Origin: Emiliania huxleyi CCMP1516
Lineage: Eukaryota > Haptophyta > Isochrysidales > Noelaerhabdaceae
Assembly: GCF_000372725.1 (NCBI RefSeq)
Contig: NW_005201004.1
Location: 32,077-96,076, forward strand
Direction of reading: 5' to 3'
Length of the DNA stretch: 64,000 bases
A program made the position numbers and the translations under genes. Shown here piece by piece: positions 52,333-62,054 of the stretch. The notes under the pieces are model-generated. The model was given only the letters and a program-made list of their open reading frames with translations. It was not told the origin of the DNA and did not search any database. Position 1 is the stretch's first letter; each line of letters starts with the position of its first letter.

Positions 52333-55300
52333 TCAGCTCAGCTCTCCGGCAATGTCCCTCCCTTCGACTGCCGGCACGTACAAAACGTTCTCGAGCCGCG
52401 CCGCCTCCGCCGGCTCGCCCGCGCGACGAAGCGCCGCAGCGAGCGCCGCCGCCGCCCGGAAGCAGCCGAGCAGCGGCGGAGAGGGCTGGTCTGGCTGCGG
52501 GGCGAGCAGCTCTAGGGCGAAGCGTCGCAGCGGCGCGCCGCCCGAGGCTTCCGCTCCGCCGCCGTGGAGCAGAGCGGAACGCAACGCCCTCTCGAGCTGA
52601 CGCCTCCCGACGGCCTGCGCGAGGAGCAGCGCCCTGGCTGCGGCGCAGGCGAGGCGCAGCCAGTCAGAGCAGGGCCCCTCGTGCCGCGGCGCGCGACTCG
52701 CCACTTCGCGCAGCAGCATCGCCTGCGGAGGTCGAGGCGGAAGGGGGGGGGGGGGGGGGCGATAGCGGCGTCGGCGCCGAGAGCAAGTCGGACAATCTCG
52801 GGCCATCTCGGGCCATCTCGGGTAATCTCACCGAGAGCAAGTCGCCCACCGCGACGTCGAGGCGCCTACTCAGGGGGGGGGGACAGAGCCCAGCCCCCAC
52901 GGCCAGTGAGACACAGCCCTCCTACCCCTTCCCCCGCTCTCCAGTCGAGTCCGCGCCGCAGCGCCGCGAGGGCAAACAGGCGCCAGCAGCGGGCGTCGGC
53001 GTCGGTCGCCCGCCCGCCCGCCCCGCCCTCGCCCGCCCCCCCCTCGCTCGCCCCCCCCTCGCTCGCCCCGCCCTCGCTCGCCCCGCCCTCGCCCGCCCCC
53101 CCCTCGCTCGCCCCGCCCTCGCGGTCGCGGGGCGGCGGCGAGCCGAAGGGAGGACCGCACGCCCGCTGCAGCTGCTCGCACCGCGCGGCAGCAGACTCGC
53201 TCCACCAGGCAGCAGACTCGCCCCACCAGCTTGGCGCCGGAGGGTCGGAAGGCAGCCGGCGGTGCGGCTCGCACCCTATGGACGTGTTCATGGACGTGTT
53301 CATCGGCGTGTTCATCGGCGTGTTCATCGAGACGGCGAGGCGGGCAAGCGCGCGCCCTCGCCGCCCGCGCCCTCGCTGGCGCCGAAAGCAGCCTCGGACC
53401 AGGCGGAGAGAGAGGTCTCGATCAGCCAGCTGGCGGCGAGGTGCAGCGCGTGGCCCAGGAGCGACGAGGAGAGCCGCGCCGGCGGCCGGAGCGGCGCGAG
53501 CTGGCGGCTGGGGCAGGCGGCAAGCAGGCGGGGCGGCTCATCGGAGCCTACAGGTAGCATCACTGGTCAGTTGGCGCGGCGGGATTGGAGAGACAAAGCG
53601 ACGTCGCATATCGGAGCCTCGGCAGCGTCTCGCGCCCGCCACGGCCTCGGCCGGCAGTGCTCGCAGCAGGGCACGGGCGAGCTCCGGCTGGGACTGCCCT
53701 CCCTGGGGACCTGCCCCTGCCCCTGCCCCTGCCCCTGCCCCTGCCCCTGCCCCTCCCCGGGTCTGACTCGGAGACCGCCCCTGCGTGTCCGCGCCGTCGA
53801 AGCGGGGAGGCGGCGGAGAGGAGGCGCGAGGTCGCTCCAGCTCGATGGCCGCCTCCAGCAAGGCGCGAGCGACCGCCTCCTCCTCACTGCCACCACAGCT
53901 GCCATCGCTCTGCACGCGCCGACCGACAGGACGGATGCCTCCCTCATCGCCGCGGCCGCCCCTGCCGTCGTTGCCTCCACCCACCTCGCCGCTGCCCTTG
54001 CCGCCGCCGCCGCCACTGACCTCACCCCCACTCTTGCCGCCGCCCTCGTCGCCTCTGCCGCCTCCGCCGCCCTCGCCGCCGAAATCGAGCTCTCTCCGAA
54101 GCTGCCCTCGCGGCAGCGCCTCCGCGGTGCCCGGCACGCGCGCCACAGGCGCGGCAAGCGAAGGCGCGGCGGGCGGAGCGTGCAGCAAGGCCTACTCCAC
54201 AGTGAGCAGCTGTCAGAGGCGCCTCTTCAAGCACCCTCTGGCGGGACGCAAGCGGCTGCCTCGCGCATCCAGTCCGCCACGGCAACGGAGAGGAGCGGCG
54301 CGATCTCACAGGCGGCATGCGAGAGCAAGCCTGGCGGCTGGTCGGGCGGGCTGAGCAGCCGGAGGCAAGCCTCGAGCCGCGCCACCGCGCACTCCTGCGC
54401 AAACGCGGTCGCCGCGGCGAGCCGCTCCCCGCGCGCCTCCTTAGCGACGCTCTGCTTCGCCGGCACGGCGGCGCGCGTCTGCTGGGGAGATATGGGGAGA
54501 TATGGGGAGATATGGGGAGATGCGGCGGCGCGCGTCTGCTGGGCGGAGGCGGTGGCTCGCTCGGGCGCCTCCGCTCGCGCGAGAGCCTCGGCTCCAGCGG
54601 CGGCGAGGACCGGCTCCAGCACAGCGTTGGCGCACGCGAGCAGCGGCCGGTGCTGCCGCCAGAAGGGGGCGTGGCCGAGGGCGAGCAGCTGCGCCGAGAG
54701 GCTGCGCTGCGCGCCAAAGCTGGGGCTGCGCCGCGGCGTGAGGGAGGAGAGAGGCGCGAGGGGAGAGCCGGCAGGCGACGTCGGCGCAACCATGGCCCCC
54801 ACCGCCAGGCCTCCCGCCGCCGTGCCCGCCATGGCGCCCGCCGCCGTGGCGCCCGCCGCCATGGCCCCCGCTGCGCCGAAACTGCCGGCGGAGCAAGATC
54901 CGGCGGAGCCCGACCCAAGGGGAGGGACGCTCGTCGGCGTGATCTTGCGCGCAGGGCGGTGGCGCGGCGAATGCGCGTCCGCCGCCGGTGCCGCGGCGGA
55001 GGCGAGCGCGCGCAGCGCTCGCTCGAGCTCCGCGAGCGGCGAAGAGAGCCAAGGCAGGTACCTCCAGTCGAGCGCCTGCTAGGGTTCGGGCTCGGGTCAA
55101 GGTGAGGCGGAGAGCCAAGGCAGTACCTGCGGTCGCCTGCTCCGCGAAGGCTGGCGCGTGCGCCTCGACGCTTCGGCTCAGCGAGGCGTCGACGCTGGCT
55201 TCCGAGGCAGCGCCCCTGGTGCCCTCGAGCAGCGAGAGGGCCCCATCGGCCCCTTGGCCCGCGGAGGCGGAGGCTGCCACCGCCGCTGGGGCGAACCCAA

Positions 55301-58300
55301 AGGCGGCGCCAAAAGCTTGAAGCTGCACGAGCAGGCACAGCCTAGAATGTAACAATGCAATCTGACATCGCATTAGCCAACGGCCTAGAAGCTGCACGAG
55401 CAGGCACAGCCTAGAATGTAACAATGCAATCTGACATCGCATTAGCCAACGGCCTAGAAGCTGCACGAGCAGGCACAGCCTTGCGCGAGCCCCGAACCGG
55501 GAGATATGGGGAGATATGGGGAGATATGGGGAGATTATCTATAGCACAGCCTTGCGCGAGCCCCGAACCGGGCCGCCGGCGGTGTCGCGGACCAAGCCGC
55601 CGCCGCCGGTGCCGCCGCCGGCGCGTCCCCCGGCTCGCCGTCCCGCGGCTGCAGCGGAGCGAGCAGCGCGGCGGAGCCCGCCAGGGCGCGGAGTGCGGCG
55701 AGGGCGGCGCGGTAGGGCGGCAGAGCGCGCGAGACGGGGTCCTCTTGCAGGGGGCGGAGGTAGCAGAGCAGCCACGGGAGACAGAGGGGGAGCCGACCTG
55801 CAAGCAAGTTCCGAGAAAGAGGGGGGCTCCGAGAAGCCACGGGAGGCAGCAGGGGGGGGGGGGGGGGGTGCGGAGGGGAGGGATGCTGAGGGGAGGGAGG
55901 GGAGGGATGCTGAGGGGAGGGAAGGGAGGGATGCCGAGGCGAGGGGAAGGGAGGGATGCCGAGGGGAGGGGAGAGGGGGGGGGGGGGTCTCCCCCGTCCC
56001 CTGACCAGGCGCGCCCCCCGAACCGGCTCCCCTGTGGGAACGTGCAGAGAAGGTTCGGGAAGGGCTCCCCCATGGGGGAGCAGGCTCCCCGCTCGCTTCT
56101 GCGCGCGCGGCGAGCGAGCAGTCGCCTCTGCGTCCAGGCCCAGACACGAGCCTGCCGAGGGGCGGGGAGGCGGAGGGGCGGGGAGGCGGAGGGGCGTGGA
56201 GAGTGCTGGCAGGGGAGATGAGAGGCCGTGCGCCGAAGCCAGATCTGGGGAGATCTGGCGAGATCTGGGGAGATCTGGGGAGATGAGAGGCCGTGCGCCG
56301 AAGCCGCTGCGTGATCACATCTCGGCTGCATCTCGGCTACATCTCGCCGACGAGCCGTTGCGTGATCACATCTCGGCTGCATCTCGGCTACATCTCGCCG
56401 ACGAGCCGCTGCGTGATCACATCTCGGCTGCATCTCGGCTACATCTCGCCGACGAGCCGCTGCGTGATCACATCTCGGCTGCATCTCGGCTACATCTCGC
56501 CGACGAGCCGCTGCGTGATCAGCCTCGCGAGCCAGCGGCGGTTGGCCGGCAGCAGCTCTGCGCGCAGCCTCGCCGCCGCCTCGGCGAGGGGCGGCAGTGC
56601 GGCGCCGAGGGCGCCGGGCTGCCCGTTCGGGTAGTCGCGCTGCAGGGCGAGGAGGCCGTCGTACACCTTCTGCTGGTTGCGCCAGAGCCGCACGTCGCAC
56701 GCCGAGCTGAGCTGGCGGCCCGACGCAGCCGGCTCGGCCCGCCACTCGCCGGGCAGCGAGGGGACGCGCAGCGGCACGCGAAGCGGCCTGCGGGCAACCT
56801 CGCTCTCATCTCGGGCCATCTCGGGCCATCTCGGGTGCGGCACACGCGGAGAGGCCTGCGGCGGAACAGCGGACGTGTCGTGGACATGTCGTGGACATGT
56901 CCGGGAGCTGTCGCGCAGAGAAGAGGCGGCGGGCCTCGGCTGCTGCGAGCGGGCGAGCGGGAAGCGAGCGAGGCCGAGCTGCGCCGCCGCCCCTGCGACG
57001 GCGGCGACGCGCCTACGGGGAGACGTGCTGCACACGTCCTGGACATGTCAACAGGCGGCGGTACCCCTCCGCGGCGGCGGCGGCGCGCGGGTGGGCGGCG
57101 AGGTCAGCGAGGCGAGGCGAGGGCGCGAGGGCGGCGAGGGCGTGCGCGAAGGCGTGGAGCAGGAGGGCGCTGTAGGCGGCTGCGGAGGCCAGCTGCGCTC
57201 CGACAGCCGCCGTCGCCGACGCCTCCGCACCCGCCTCCGCGCCCACCTCCGCGCCCGCCTCTGCGCCCGCCTCTGTCGCTGCGTCGGCTGTCGCTGCGCC
57301 GCCGCCCGCCCCTTCCCCTCGAGGCGGCGGCGGCGGCGGCGGCAGGATGGGGTGTGGAGGCGGCGGCATCGCGAGGCAGCGGAGCACGGCGAGGAGGTGC
57401 GGCAGCAGGGCAGAGCCGCCGCTACAGAGGTGGGCTGCGGTCGCTAGGGCGAGGCGGCGGGTAGGCGGCTGCGCGGCGGCGGCGCTGATCGCTGCCACAA
57501 ACCTCTCCTCATCCCACCTGCGCGCAGTCGCCTCGGCGGCGGCGGAGGTGGCGGCGGCGGCGGAGGTGGCGGAGGTGGCGGCGGCGGAGGCGGCGGAGGC
57601 GCACGCGAGCGACTCGGCGGGCGGCGCGTGCGGGCTTGAGGCCTCGCACTGGCTCGGCGGCGGAGGGCGCGCCGATGGCTGGCTGGCGGCCGGTTGGCAG
57701 GAGCTGTGAACAGGCTGGCGGGGGCTGCGCCGTGGCGCGAGCTGGAGAGGCGAGCCGACTGGCTCCCGCCCGGCCTCCTCCCGCCCGGCCTCCTCCGACT
57801 TGGGCTCGTCCGACTTGGCCTCCGAGAGGCGCCGCTCGAGGGTCGGGCACACCGGCGGAGGCTGCACGGGCGTGGGGGAGTGGCCGTCGCCCTCCGGCGC
57901 GCCTCCGCGCCTGCCAGCCACAATTGCCGCGCCGTCCGCGGCGCCTCGCTCGCCTGTGCCGCCTCTGCCACCGGCGCTCCCGCCCGAGGCGTTGCTCCAG
58001 ACGCCGGACGCCGCCGGCTGCGCAGCAGCTGGCAACGACCCTGGCGATGCAAACGGCGAAGTCGCCGCCTCGACCGTGCCGGTGCTTCCGACGGCGGTTG
58101 GTGTGACACGCCTCTTGGGCCGGCCGCCGCCACTACAGCCGCTGCCACCGCCGGCGCTGCCGGCGCTGCAGCTGCTGCCGCCGTCGCCGCAGCTGCCGCC
58201 GCCGCCGCAGCTAGTTCCGCGCTGAGATCGCCTCGATGGCGGCGCACCAAGGGCAGGGAAATCGGTGGCCGCAAAGGCTGCTGGTACCGCTGCTGCTGCG

Positions 58301-58419
58301 GGCTCCGCAGCAGGCTCTGCCGTTTGCTGGATTGCGACGGCATACGCCGCGGCCTCAGCCAGCCAGCCCTCGCACTCGAGGCTCAGTCGAGGCCGGTCGG
58401 GCGACGGTGGCGCCCTCAT
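52333..58419 (-). CDS. CDAN1: Codanin-1 homologue
   Basis: A large multi-exon minus-strand gene. Exon 1 runs from the ATG at 58419 to about 57050. Motifs in N-to-C order: DFPALG (about 58250), KRRVTPTAV (58093-58120), WDEERF with a helical stretch (about 57515), and RLWRNQQKVYDGLLAL (about 56660). Then come LPLCLPWLLCYL with PPYRAALAALRAL (about 55770-55700), RKITPTSVPPLG (54915-54950), LGHAPFWRQHRPLLACANAV (about 54680-54610), and a helical C-terminus ending VEGRDIAGELS. Vertebrate codanin-1, as I recall it, has the same series in the same order: EFPPVG, RRINPTPV, a KQRD-x-FYEVL block, VPWLVEFLS, RKITPTTTAGLG and AFFHNQPPSL. Codanin-1 binds the histone chaperone ASF1 and restrains histone delivery. 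The RRVTPT and RKITPT motifs look like ASF1 'B-domain' sites. Intermediate exon limits are approximate; an upstream in-frame ATG at 58482 is possible. Many introns carry minisatellites and exon-edge duplications. Confidence 0.65.
52981..53125 (-). repeat. CCCCTCGCTCG repeat within the codanin gene
   Basis: CCCGCCCCCCCCTCGCTCGC-type units, about nine, form a Gly/Glu-rich low-complexity stretch (GGASEGGAGEGG on the minus strand) or part of an intron. The frame remains open through it. Confidence 0.7.
53707..53758 (-). repeat. (CCCCTG)n tract
   Basis: About eight CCCCTG units in or beside a codanin exon (GAGAGAGAG when translated on the minus strand). Probably intronic. Confidence 0.8.
54466..54545 (-). 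repeat. Exon-edge duplication with GGGAGATAT spacer, 57-bp offset
   Basis: GGCGCGCGTCTGCTGGG is present at about 54469 and 54526; the spacer is GGGAGATATGGGGAGATATG. On the minus strand both copies read CCCAGCAG|ACGCGC. Confidence 0.75.
55044..55140 (-). repeat. Exon-edge duplication in the codanin gene, 66-bp offset
   Basis: GAGAGCCAAGGCAGGTACCT at 55044 and GAGAGCCAAGGCAGTACCTG at 55110. On the minus strand these hold the YLPWLSS exon start. Spacer: GGGTTCGGGCTCGGGTCAAG. Confidence 0.75.
55321..55575 (-). repeat. 69-bp tandem units then a 71-bp exon-edge duplication
   Basis: AGCTGCACGAGCAGGCACAG begins at 55321, 55390 and 55459, a 69-bp period. GCACAGCCTTGCGCGAGCCC then repeats at 55473 and 55544 (offset 71) with GGGAGATATG units between. 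Two successive intron-like duplications thus adjoin. Confidence 0.85.
56216..56530 (-). repeat. 51-bp exon-intron tandem array in the codanin gene
   Basis: GCCGCTGCGTGATCACATCT starts units at 56303, 56354, 56405 and 56456, with the true exon edge at 56507 (period 51). Just before, AGATGAGAGGCCGTGCGCCG occurs at 56216 and 56281 (offset 65) around GATCTGGGGA units. On the minus strand each 51-bp unit contains an LITQRLVG-coding exon edge. Confidence 0.88.
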
Positions 58420-58460
58420 GCACAATCGTGCAGAGGCTTTCCGCCCGCCAACACTGCCTC

Positions 58461-58480
58461 CTGAGAAAAAGAATTCGTGC
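58461..58480 (-). promoter_or_regulatory. AAAAAGAATTC element between divergent genes
   Basis: AAAAAGAATTC at 58466-58476 is the reverse complement of GAATTCTTTTT. It lies about 50 bases upstream of the codanin start (minus) and about 120 before the YccV/TPR gene (plus), in a short divergent promoter region of about 170 bases. Confidence 0.4.
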
Positions 58481-58591
58481 AAGCATTAGAAAAAAGAAAA
58501 GAGAAAATACGACGCGCATCCACTCCGCCGCGGTGCACGCGTCGCTGTGCCCGCCGCCGAGGAGCTCGCTGGCTTACAGGAGTCGACAGCC

Positions 58592-61500
58592 ATGTCTGTC
58601 GCTCAGGCTCTCTACCGCAGCATGTGGCGGTGGGTGCGCTCACCCGCCGTGCGGTGCAACCCACACTTCGCGTTGCCTCTGGACAAGCTGCCCGCCTCGG
58701 TCGTTCGCGCGGCGGAAAGGCTCGAGAGCCCTCGTGGCGCTGCCGGTAGCCGCGAGCTTCTCAGGCTCGCGTGGCGCGAAGCTGCTTCCACTTCCGGGGA
58801 GGCGGCCACCGCCGCGGAGCTCGACGACGCCTTTCGCGTGCTGCGCGTCCTCGGCGAGCTGGGCGAGGAGCTGGAGGCTCTGCAGAAGAAGCGGGCGTCG
58901 AACGCGTGGCGCGTGGATGTGGAGATGAGGATCGGCGAGGTGGTGCGGCACTCGCAGTACGGCTACCGAGGCGTGGTGCTGGGGTGGGACCGCAAGGCCG
59001 AGGTCGATGTCTCGGGGTGGGACGGGCTGCGCAAGTCGTCGCGCGGAGGCGACCAGCCCTTTTACCGCCTGCTGCCCGACTACACCGACTGCGCCGAGCT
59101 GCTGGGAGGGCCGCGCGAGGTAAAGTACGTGGCGCAGGAGAACCTGGAGCGGCTCCCGCCGCGCTACACACGCGTCCACCACCCCGCCCTCCTCTCGCCC
59201 GGCGCCTCCCCGCCGGTCCGACGCGACGACCACGGTGAGGAGCCTTGCCTCACCCTTGCCGGAGCCTCGCTGCAGGCGCCTTTCTCCGCTACGACGCGAC
59301 GGCGGCCGCCTTTGTCCCGTCCGACGAGCTCGCCTACGAGTACCCCGGCTCGCGGTCCCCCGGCTCGCGGTCCCCCGGGCCAGAGTCCCCCGAGTCGGAA
59401 GGGCCCTTGGGAGCCGATGGGGCGGAGGCGGGCGAGGCGGGCGCGGCGGTGGCGGAGGCGGCACGAACCGTCGAGGCGGCGGTGACTCGCGCGTCGCAGC
59501 AGCTGCGCGACTTCGTGGCTGCCGTCGACCAGCAGCAGATGCAGCAGCAGGCGCAGGCGAGGGAACGGCCCGGGTATCAGGCGGAGGCGGGCTATGGGGC
59601 GGAGGAGGCGGCGCCGGGCGCGGCGGAGAGCGAGGGGAGCGAGGCGGAGGCGGCGCAGGCGGGAGTGGCGGGAGGGGAGGAGTGGCGGGGCGGGGAGTAC
59701 GGCTTCCCGGGAGGGGAGGAGCTTCCCGCGGGCGCAGAGGGCAACGGCCGCCGGCTGCTCTCGCACGTCCTCCGGCTCGCAGACACCGCCGCGGCTCACG
59801 AGCCGGCCTCGCGCGCCTCCCCGCTCCCGCGCCCCGCCTCGCTGCAGGCGGGCGGAGGCGGGGCGGGCGGGGCGGGCGAGGCGGGCGGGGCGGGCGGGGC
59901 GGCACTGCGTGGCTGCTTCGACGCGCTGCACCGGCTCGGCGAGCCCCCTGCCTCCTAGAAACCTCCTAGACACCTCCTAGACACCTCCTAGACACCTCCT
60001 AGACACCTCCTAGACACCTCCTAGACACCTCCTAGACACCTCCTAGACACCTCCTACACACTTGGCAGGCGAGCTCGCGGCTTTCGTCGAGAGCAACGCG
60101 GCCGAGCGAGCGGCAAAGGCGGACCGCGGAGGCATCACGTTTGGCGTCGGGCAGGCGCTGCGCAGCAGCACATCACACACCACAACCACTGTCTTCGCAG
60201 ACCATGTATCGGGCAGGCGCTGCGCCGCCGCAAGGTAGACTGCTGATCCACCAGCCGCATGAGCCCCTTCCCCTGCTGATGAACACACGGCAGGTGCTGC
60301 GCCACCGCAAGTTCCTAGACGTTTCCTAGACACTTCCTAGACACTTCCTAGACGCTTCCTGAACACACGGCAGGTGCTGCGCCACCGCAAGTTCCTAGAC
60401 GTTTCCTAGACACTTCCTAGACACTTCCTAGACGCTTCCTGAACACACGGCAGGTGCTGCGCCACCGCAAGTTCCTAGACGTTTCCTAGACACTTCCTAG
60501 ACACTTCCTAGACGCTTCCTGAACACACGGCAGGTGCTGCGCCACCGCAAGTTCCTAGACGTTTCCTAGACACTTCCTAGACACTTCCTAGACGCTTCCT
60601 GAACACACGGCAGGTGCTGCGCCACCGCAAGTTCCTAGACGTTTCCTAGACACTTCCTAGACACTTCCTAGACGCTTCCTGAACACACGGCAGGTGCTGC
60701 GCCACCGCAAGTTCGGATTCCGCGCCGCCGTGCTGGGGTGGGAGAGGAGGCCCGAGGTTGACGTCAGTGGCTGGGACGGGGTGCAGGGCTTGCCGTCGGG
60801 TGCGGACCTCCCCCCCCTCCCCCCCCCACACACACACGGCCCCCACACGGCCCCTCCATGGCCCCGGCACCTGCCCGCACCTCCCCGGCACCTGCCCGGC
60901 ACATCCCCGGCACCTGCCCGCACCTCCCCGGCACCTGCAGGTGCGGACCAGCCCTTTTACCGGATGGTGCCAGACATGGGCGACTGCGTCGGCCTGCTCG
61001 GAGGGCCGCGCGGCGTGAGGTACGTGGCGCAGGAGAACCTCGAGGAGCTGCCTCTCTCGGAGCGGGCAATCTCGCACGAGCTGCTGCCCCACTTCTTCGA
61101 CGGGTACGACGCCGCCTCGGGCACCTTCTTGCCCGTCCAGCAGCTGCGCTACTGGTACTCGCGCGACCCGCTGCCAGACACTGGCCTCGCCGTGCTCGCG
61201 GCTGAGCAGGCTGCGGCCCCCCTCGACAAGCTGCACTTCCTAGACACTTCCTAGGCACCTCCTAGACACTTCCTACACACTTCCTAGGCCGCGGCCGCCC
61301 TCGACAAGCTCTCCGCGCTGCTCCACTCGCACGCGCTCGACGCGCGCGGCGCCGGTCTCCTCGAGCCGCTCATGCTGCTGCTCGGTGCCGCGGGGTCGGC
61401 GGCAGACTCGGCGGCCGCGGAGCGCGCGGCGCTGGCGCTGCTGGCGGCGCACCCGAGCGGAGAGGTGCGCGAGCTGATGCGCGCGTCGGAGCGGTCTGTC

Positions 61501-62054
61501 GAGGGGGACGACTTGCTCGCCGCGCGGGGCGCGCTCGACGAGGCGCTCGACATCGACGGCGGCCACGCGGAGCTGTTCGCGAGGCGGGCGGCGGTGCACC
61601 TGCGGGCGAGCGACACGCGGGGCGGGGCTGGCCGGAGGGGGCGGGGGGCTGCTCCACAGCCCCGGGGGACTGTGTGCCGGCTGTAGGCGGGCCGGCCAGA
61701 GGCCGGGCTCTCCGACGCGCGCGACGCGCTGCAACGCGACGCGCGCCCCGCCGCCGGCGGAGGCGCTTTCTGGGACATGTCCCGGACGCGTCCTGGACGC
61801 GTCCTGTAGGCGCGCCACTTTGCCGCGCGGACACTCGAGGGGTCTGCCTTGCACGAGCTGCGCCAGTCCGAGGCGGGGCCTTTTCTGAAGCTCCCTCCGG
61901 GCCGTCCCGCAGGTCCGCGCTGCGCGAGTTGCGCCGGTACGACGAGGCGGTCGACGCGTTCGAGGCGGCGCTGCGGCTGCACCCGTGGGCGCCGGGCGTG
62001 GTGCCGAACATCTTCAAGGCGGAGCGGGCGAGGCGCATCCTGGGCAACGCTTGA
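58592..62054 (+). CDS. Tandem YccV/HspQ-domain protein with C-terminal TPRs
   Basis: Exons that join cleanly: 58592-59234, 59276-59938, 60069-60154, 60694-60799, 60941-61209, then 61288 to about 61610 and about 61685 to 62054. The N-terminus has an ALYRSMWRWVR stretch (LYR-like). The first YccV/HspQ domain is at about residue 113-185: RIGEVVRHSQYGYRGVVLGW, then VDVSGWDGL, DQPFYRLLPDYTD and VKYVAQENLE. The second, after a long Ala/Gly linker, spans exons 3-5: VLRHRKFGFRAAVLGWERRP, VDVSGWDGV, ADQPFYRMVPDMGDC, VRYVAQENLE. Each is followed by a YDA-x-F-[LV]-P segment. The C-terminus has TPR-like helices (ALDEALDIDGGHAELFARRA; YDEAVDAFEAALRLHP). YccV binds hemimethylated DNA or acts as a Clp/Lon adaptor in bacteria, and in eukaryotes occurs in F-box and TPR proteins. 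A protein-turnover adaptor is a plausible role. Confidence 0.75.
59954..60060 (+). repeat. CTCCTAGACAC minisatellite in an intron
   Basis: About ten 11-base units CTCCTAGACAC fill the 59939-60068 intron. The intron has a GC donor (CTCG|GCGAGC) and TTGGCAG|GCGAGC acceptor, so donor and acceptor share the sequence GGCGAGC. Confidence 0.9.
60281..60715 (+). repeat. 80-bp exon-intron tandem array, five units
   Basis: GAACACACGGCAGGTGCTGC begins at 60281, 60361, 60441, 60521 and 60601, and the functional exon copy at 60681. Every unit carries an acceptor (CGGCAG|GTG), seven codons of the exon (VLRHRKF) and CCTAGACACTT repeats. The copies look identical. Only the last leads into the rest of the YccV domain. 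Confidence 0.92.
61210..61310 (+). repeat. Exon-edge duplication, 78-bp offset
   Basis: GCTGCGGCCCCCCTCGACAA at 61210 and GCCGCGGCCGCCCTCGACAA at 61288, separated by TTCCTAGACACTTCC units. Donor CAG|GCTGCG and acceptor CTAG|GCCGCG are homologous positions in the two copies. Confidence 0.82.

Noticed and set aside
52275..55082. 935-codon plus-strand ORF
   Set aside because: Antisense to the codanin exons; composition only, and it translates the CCCCTG and CTCGCTCG repeats.
55956..57464. 502-codon plus-strand ORF with DHISAASRLHLADEP repeats
   Set aside because: The repeat peptide comes from the 51-bp array, which lies between minus-strand codanin exons; the coding signal is on the other strand.
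60281..60715. Regular 80-bp repeats as a CRISPR array
   Set aside because: Units are identical along their whole length, with no variable spacers, and lie inside a eukaryotic gene.
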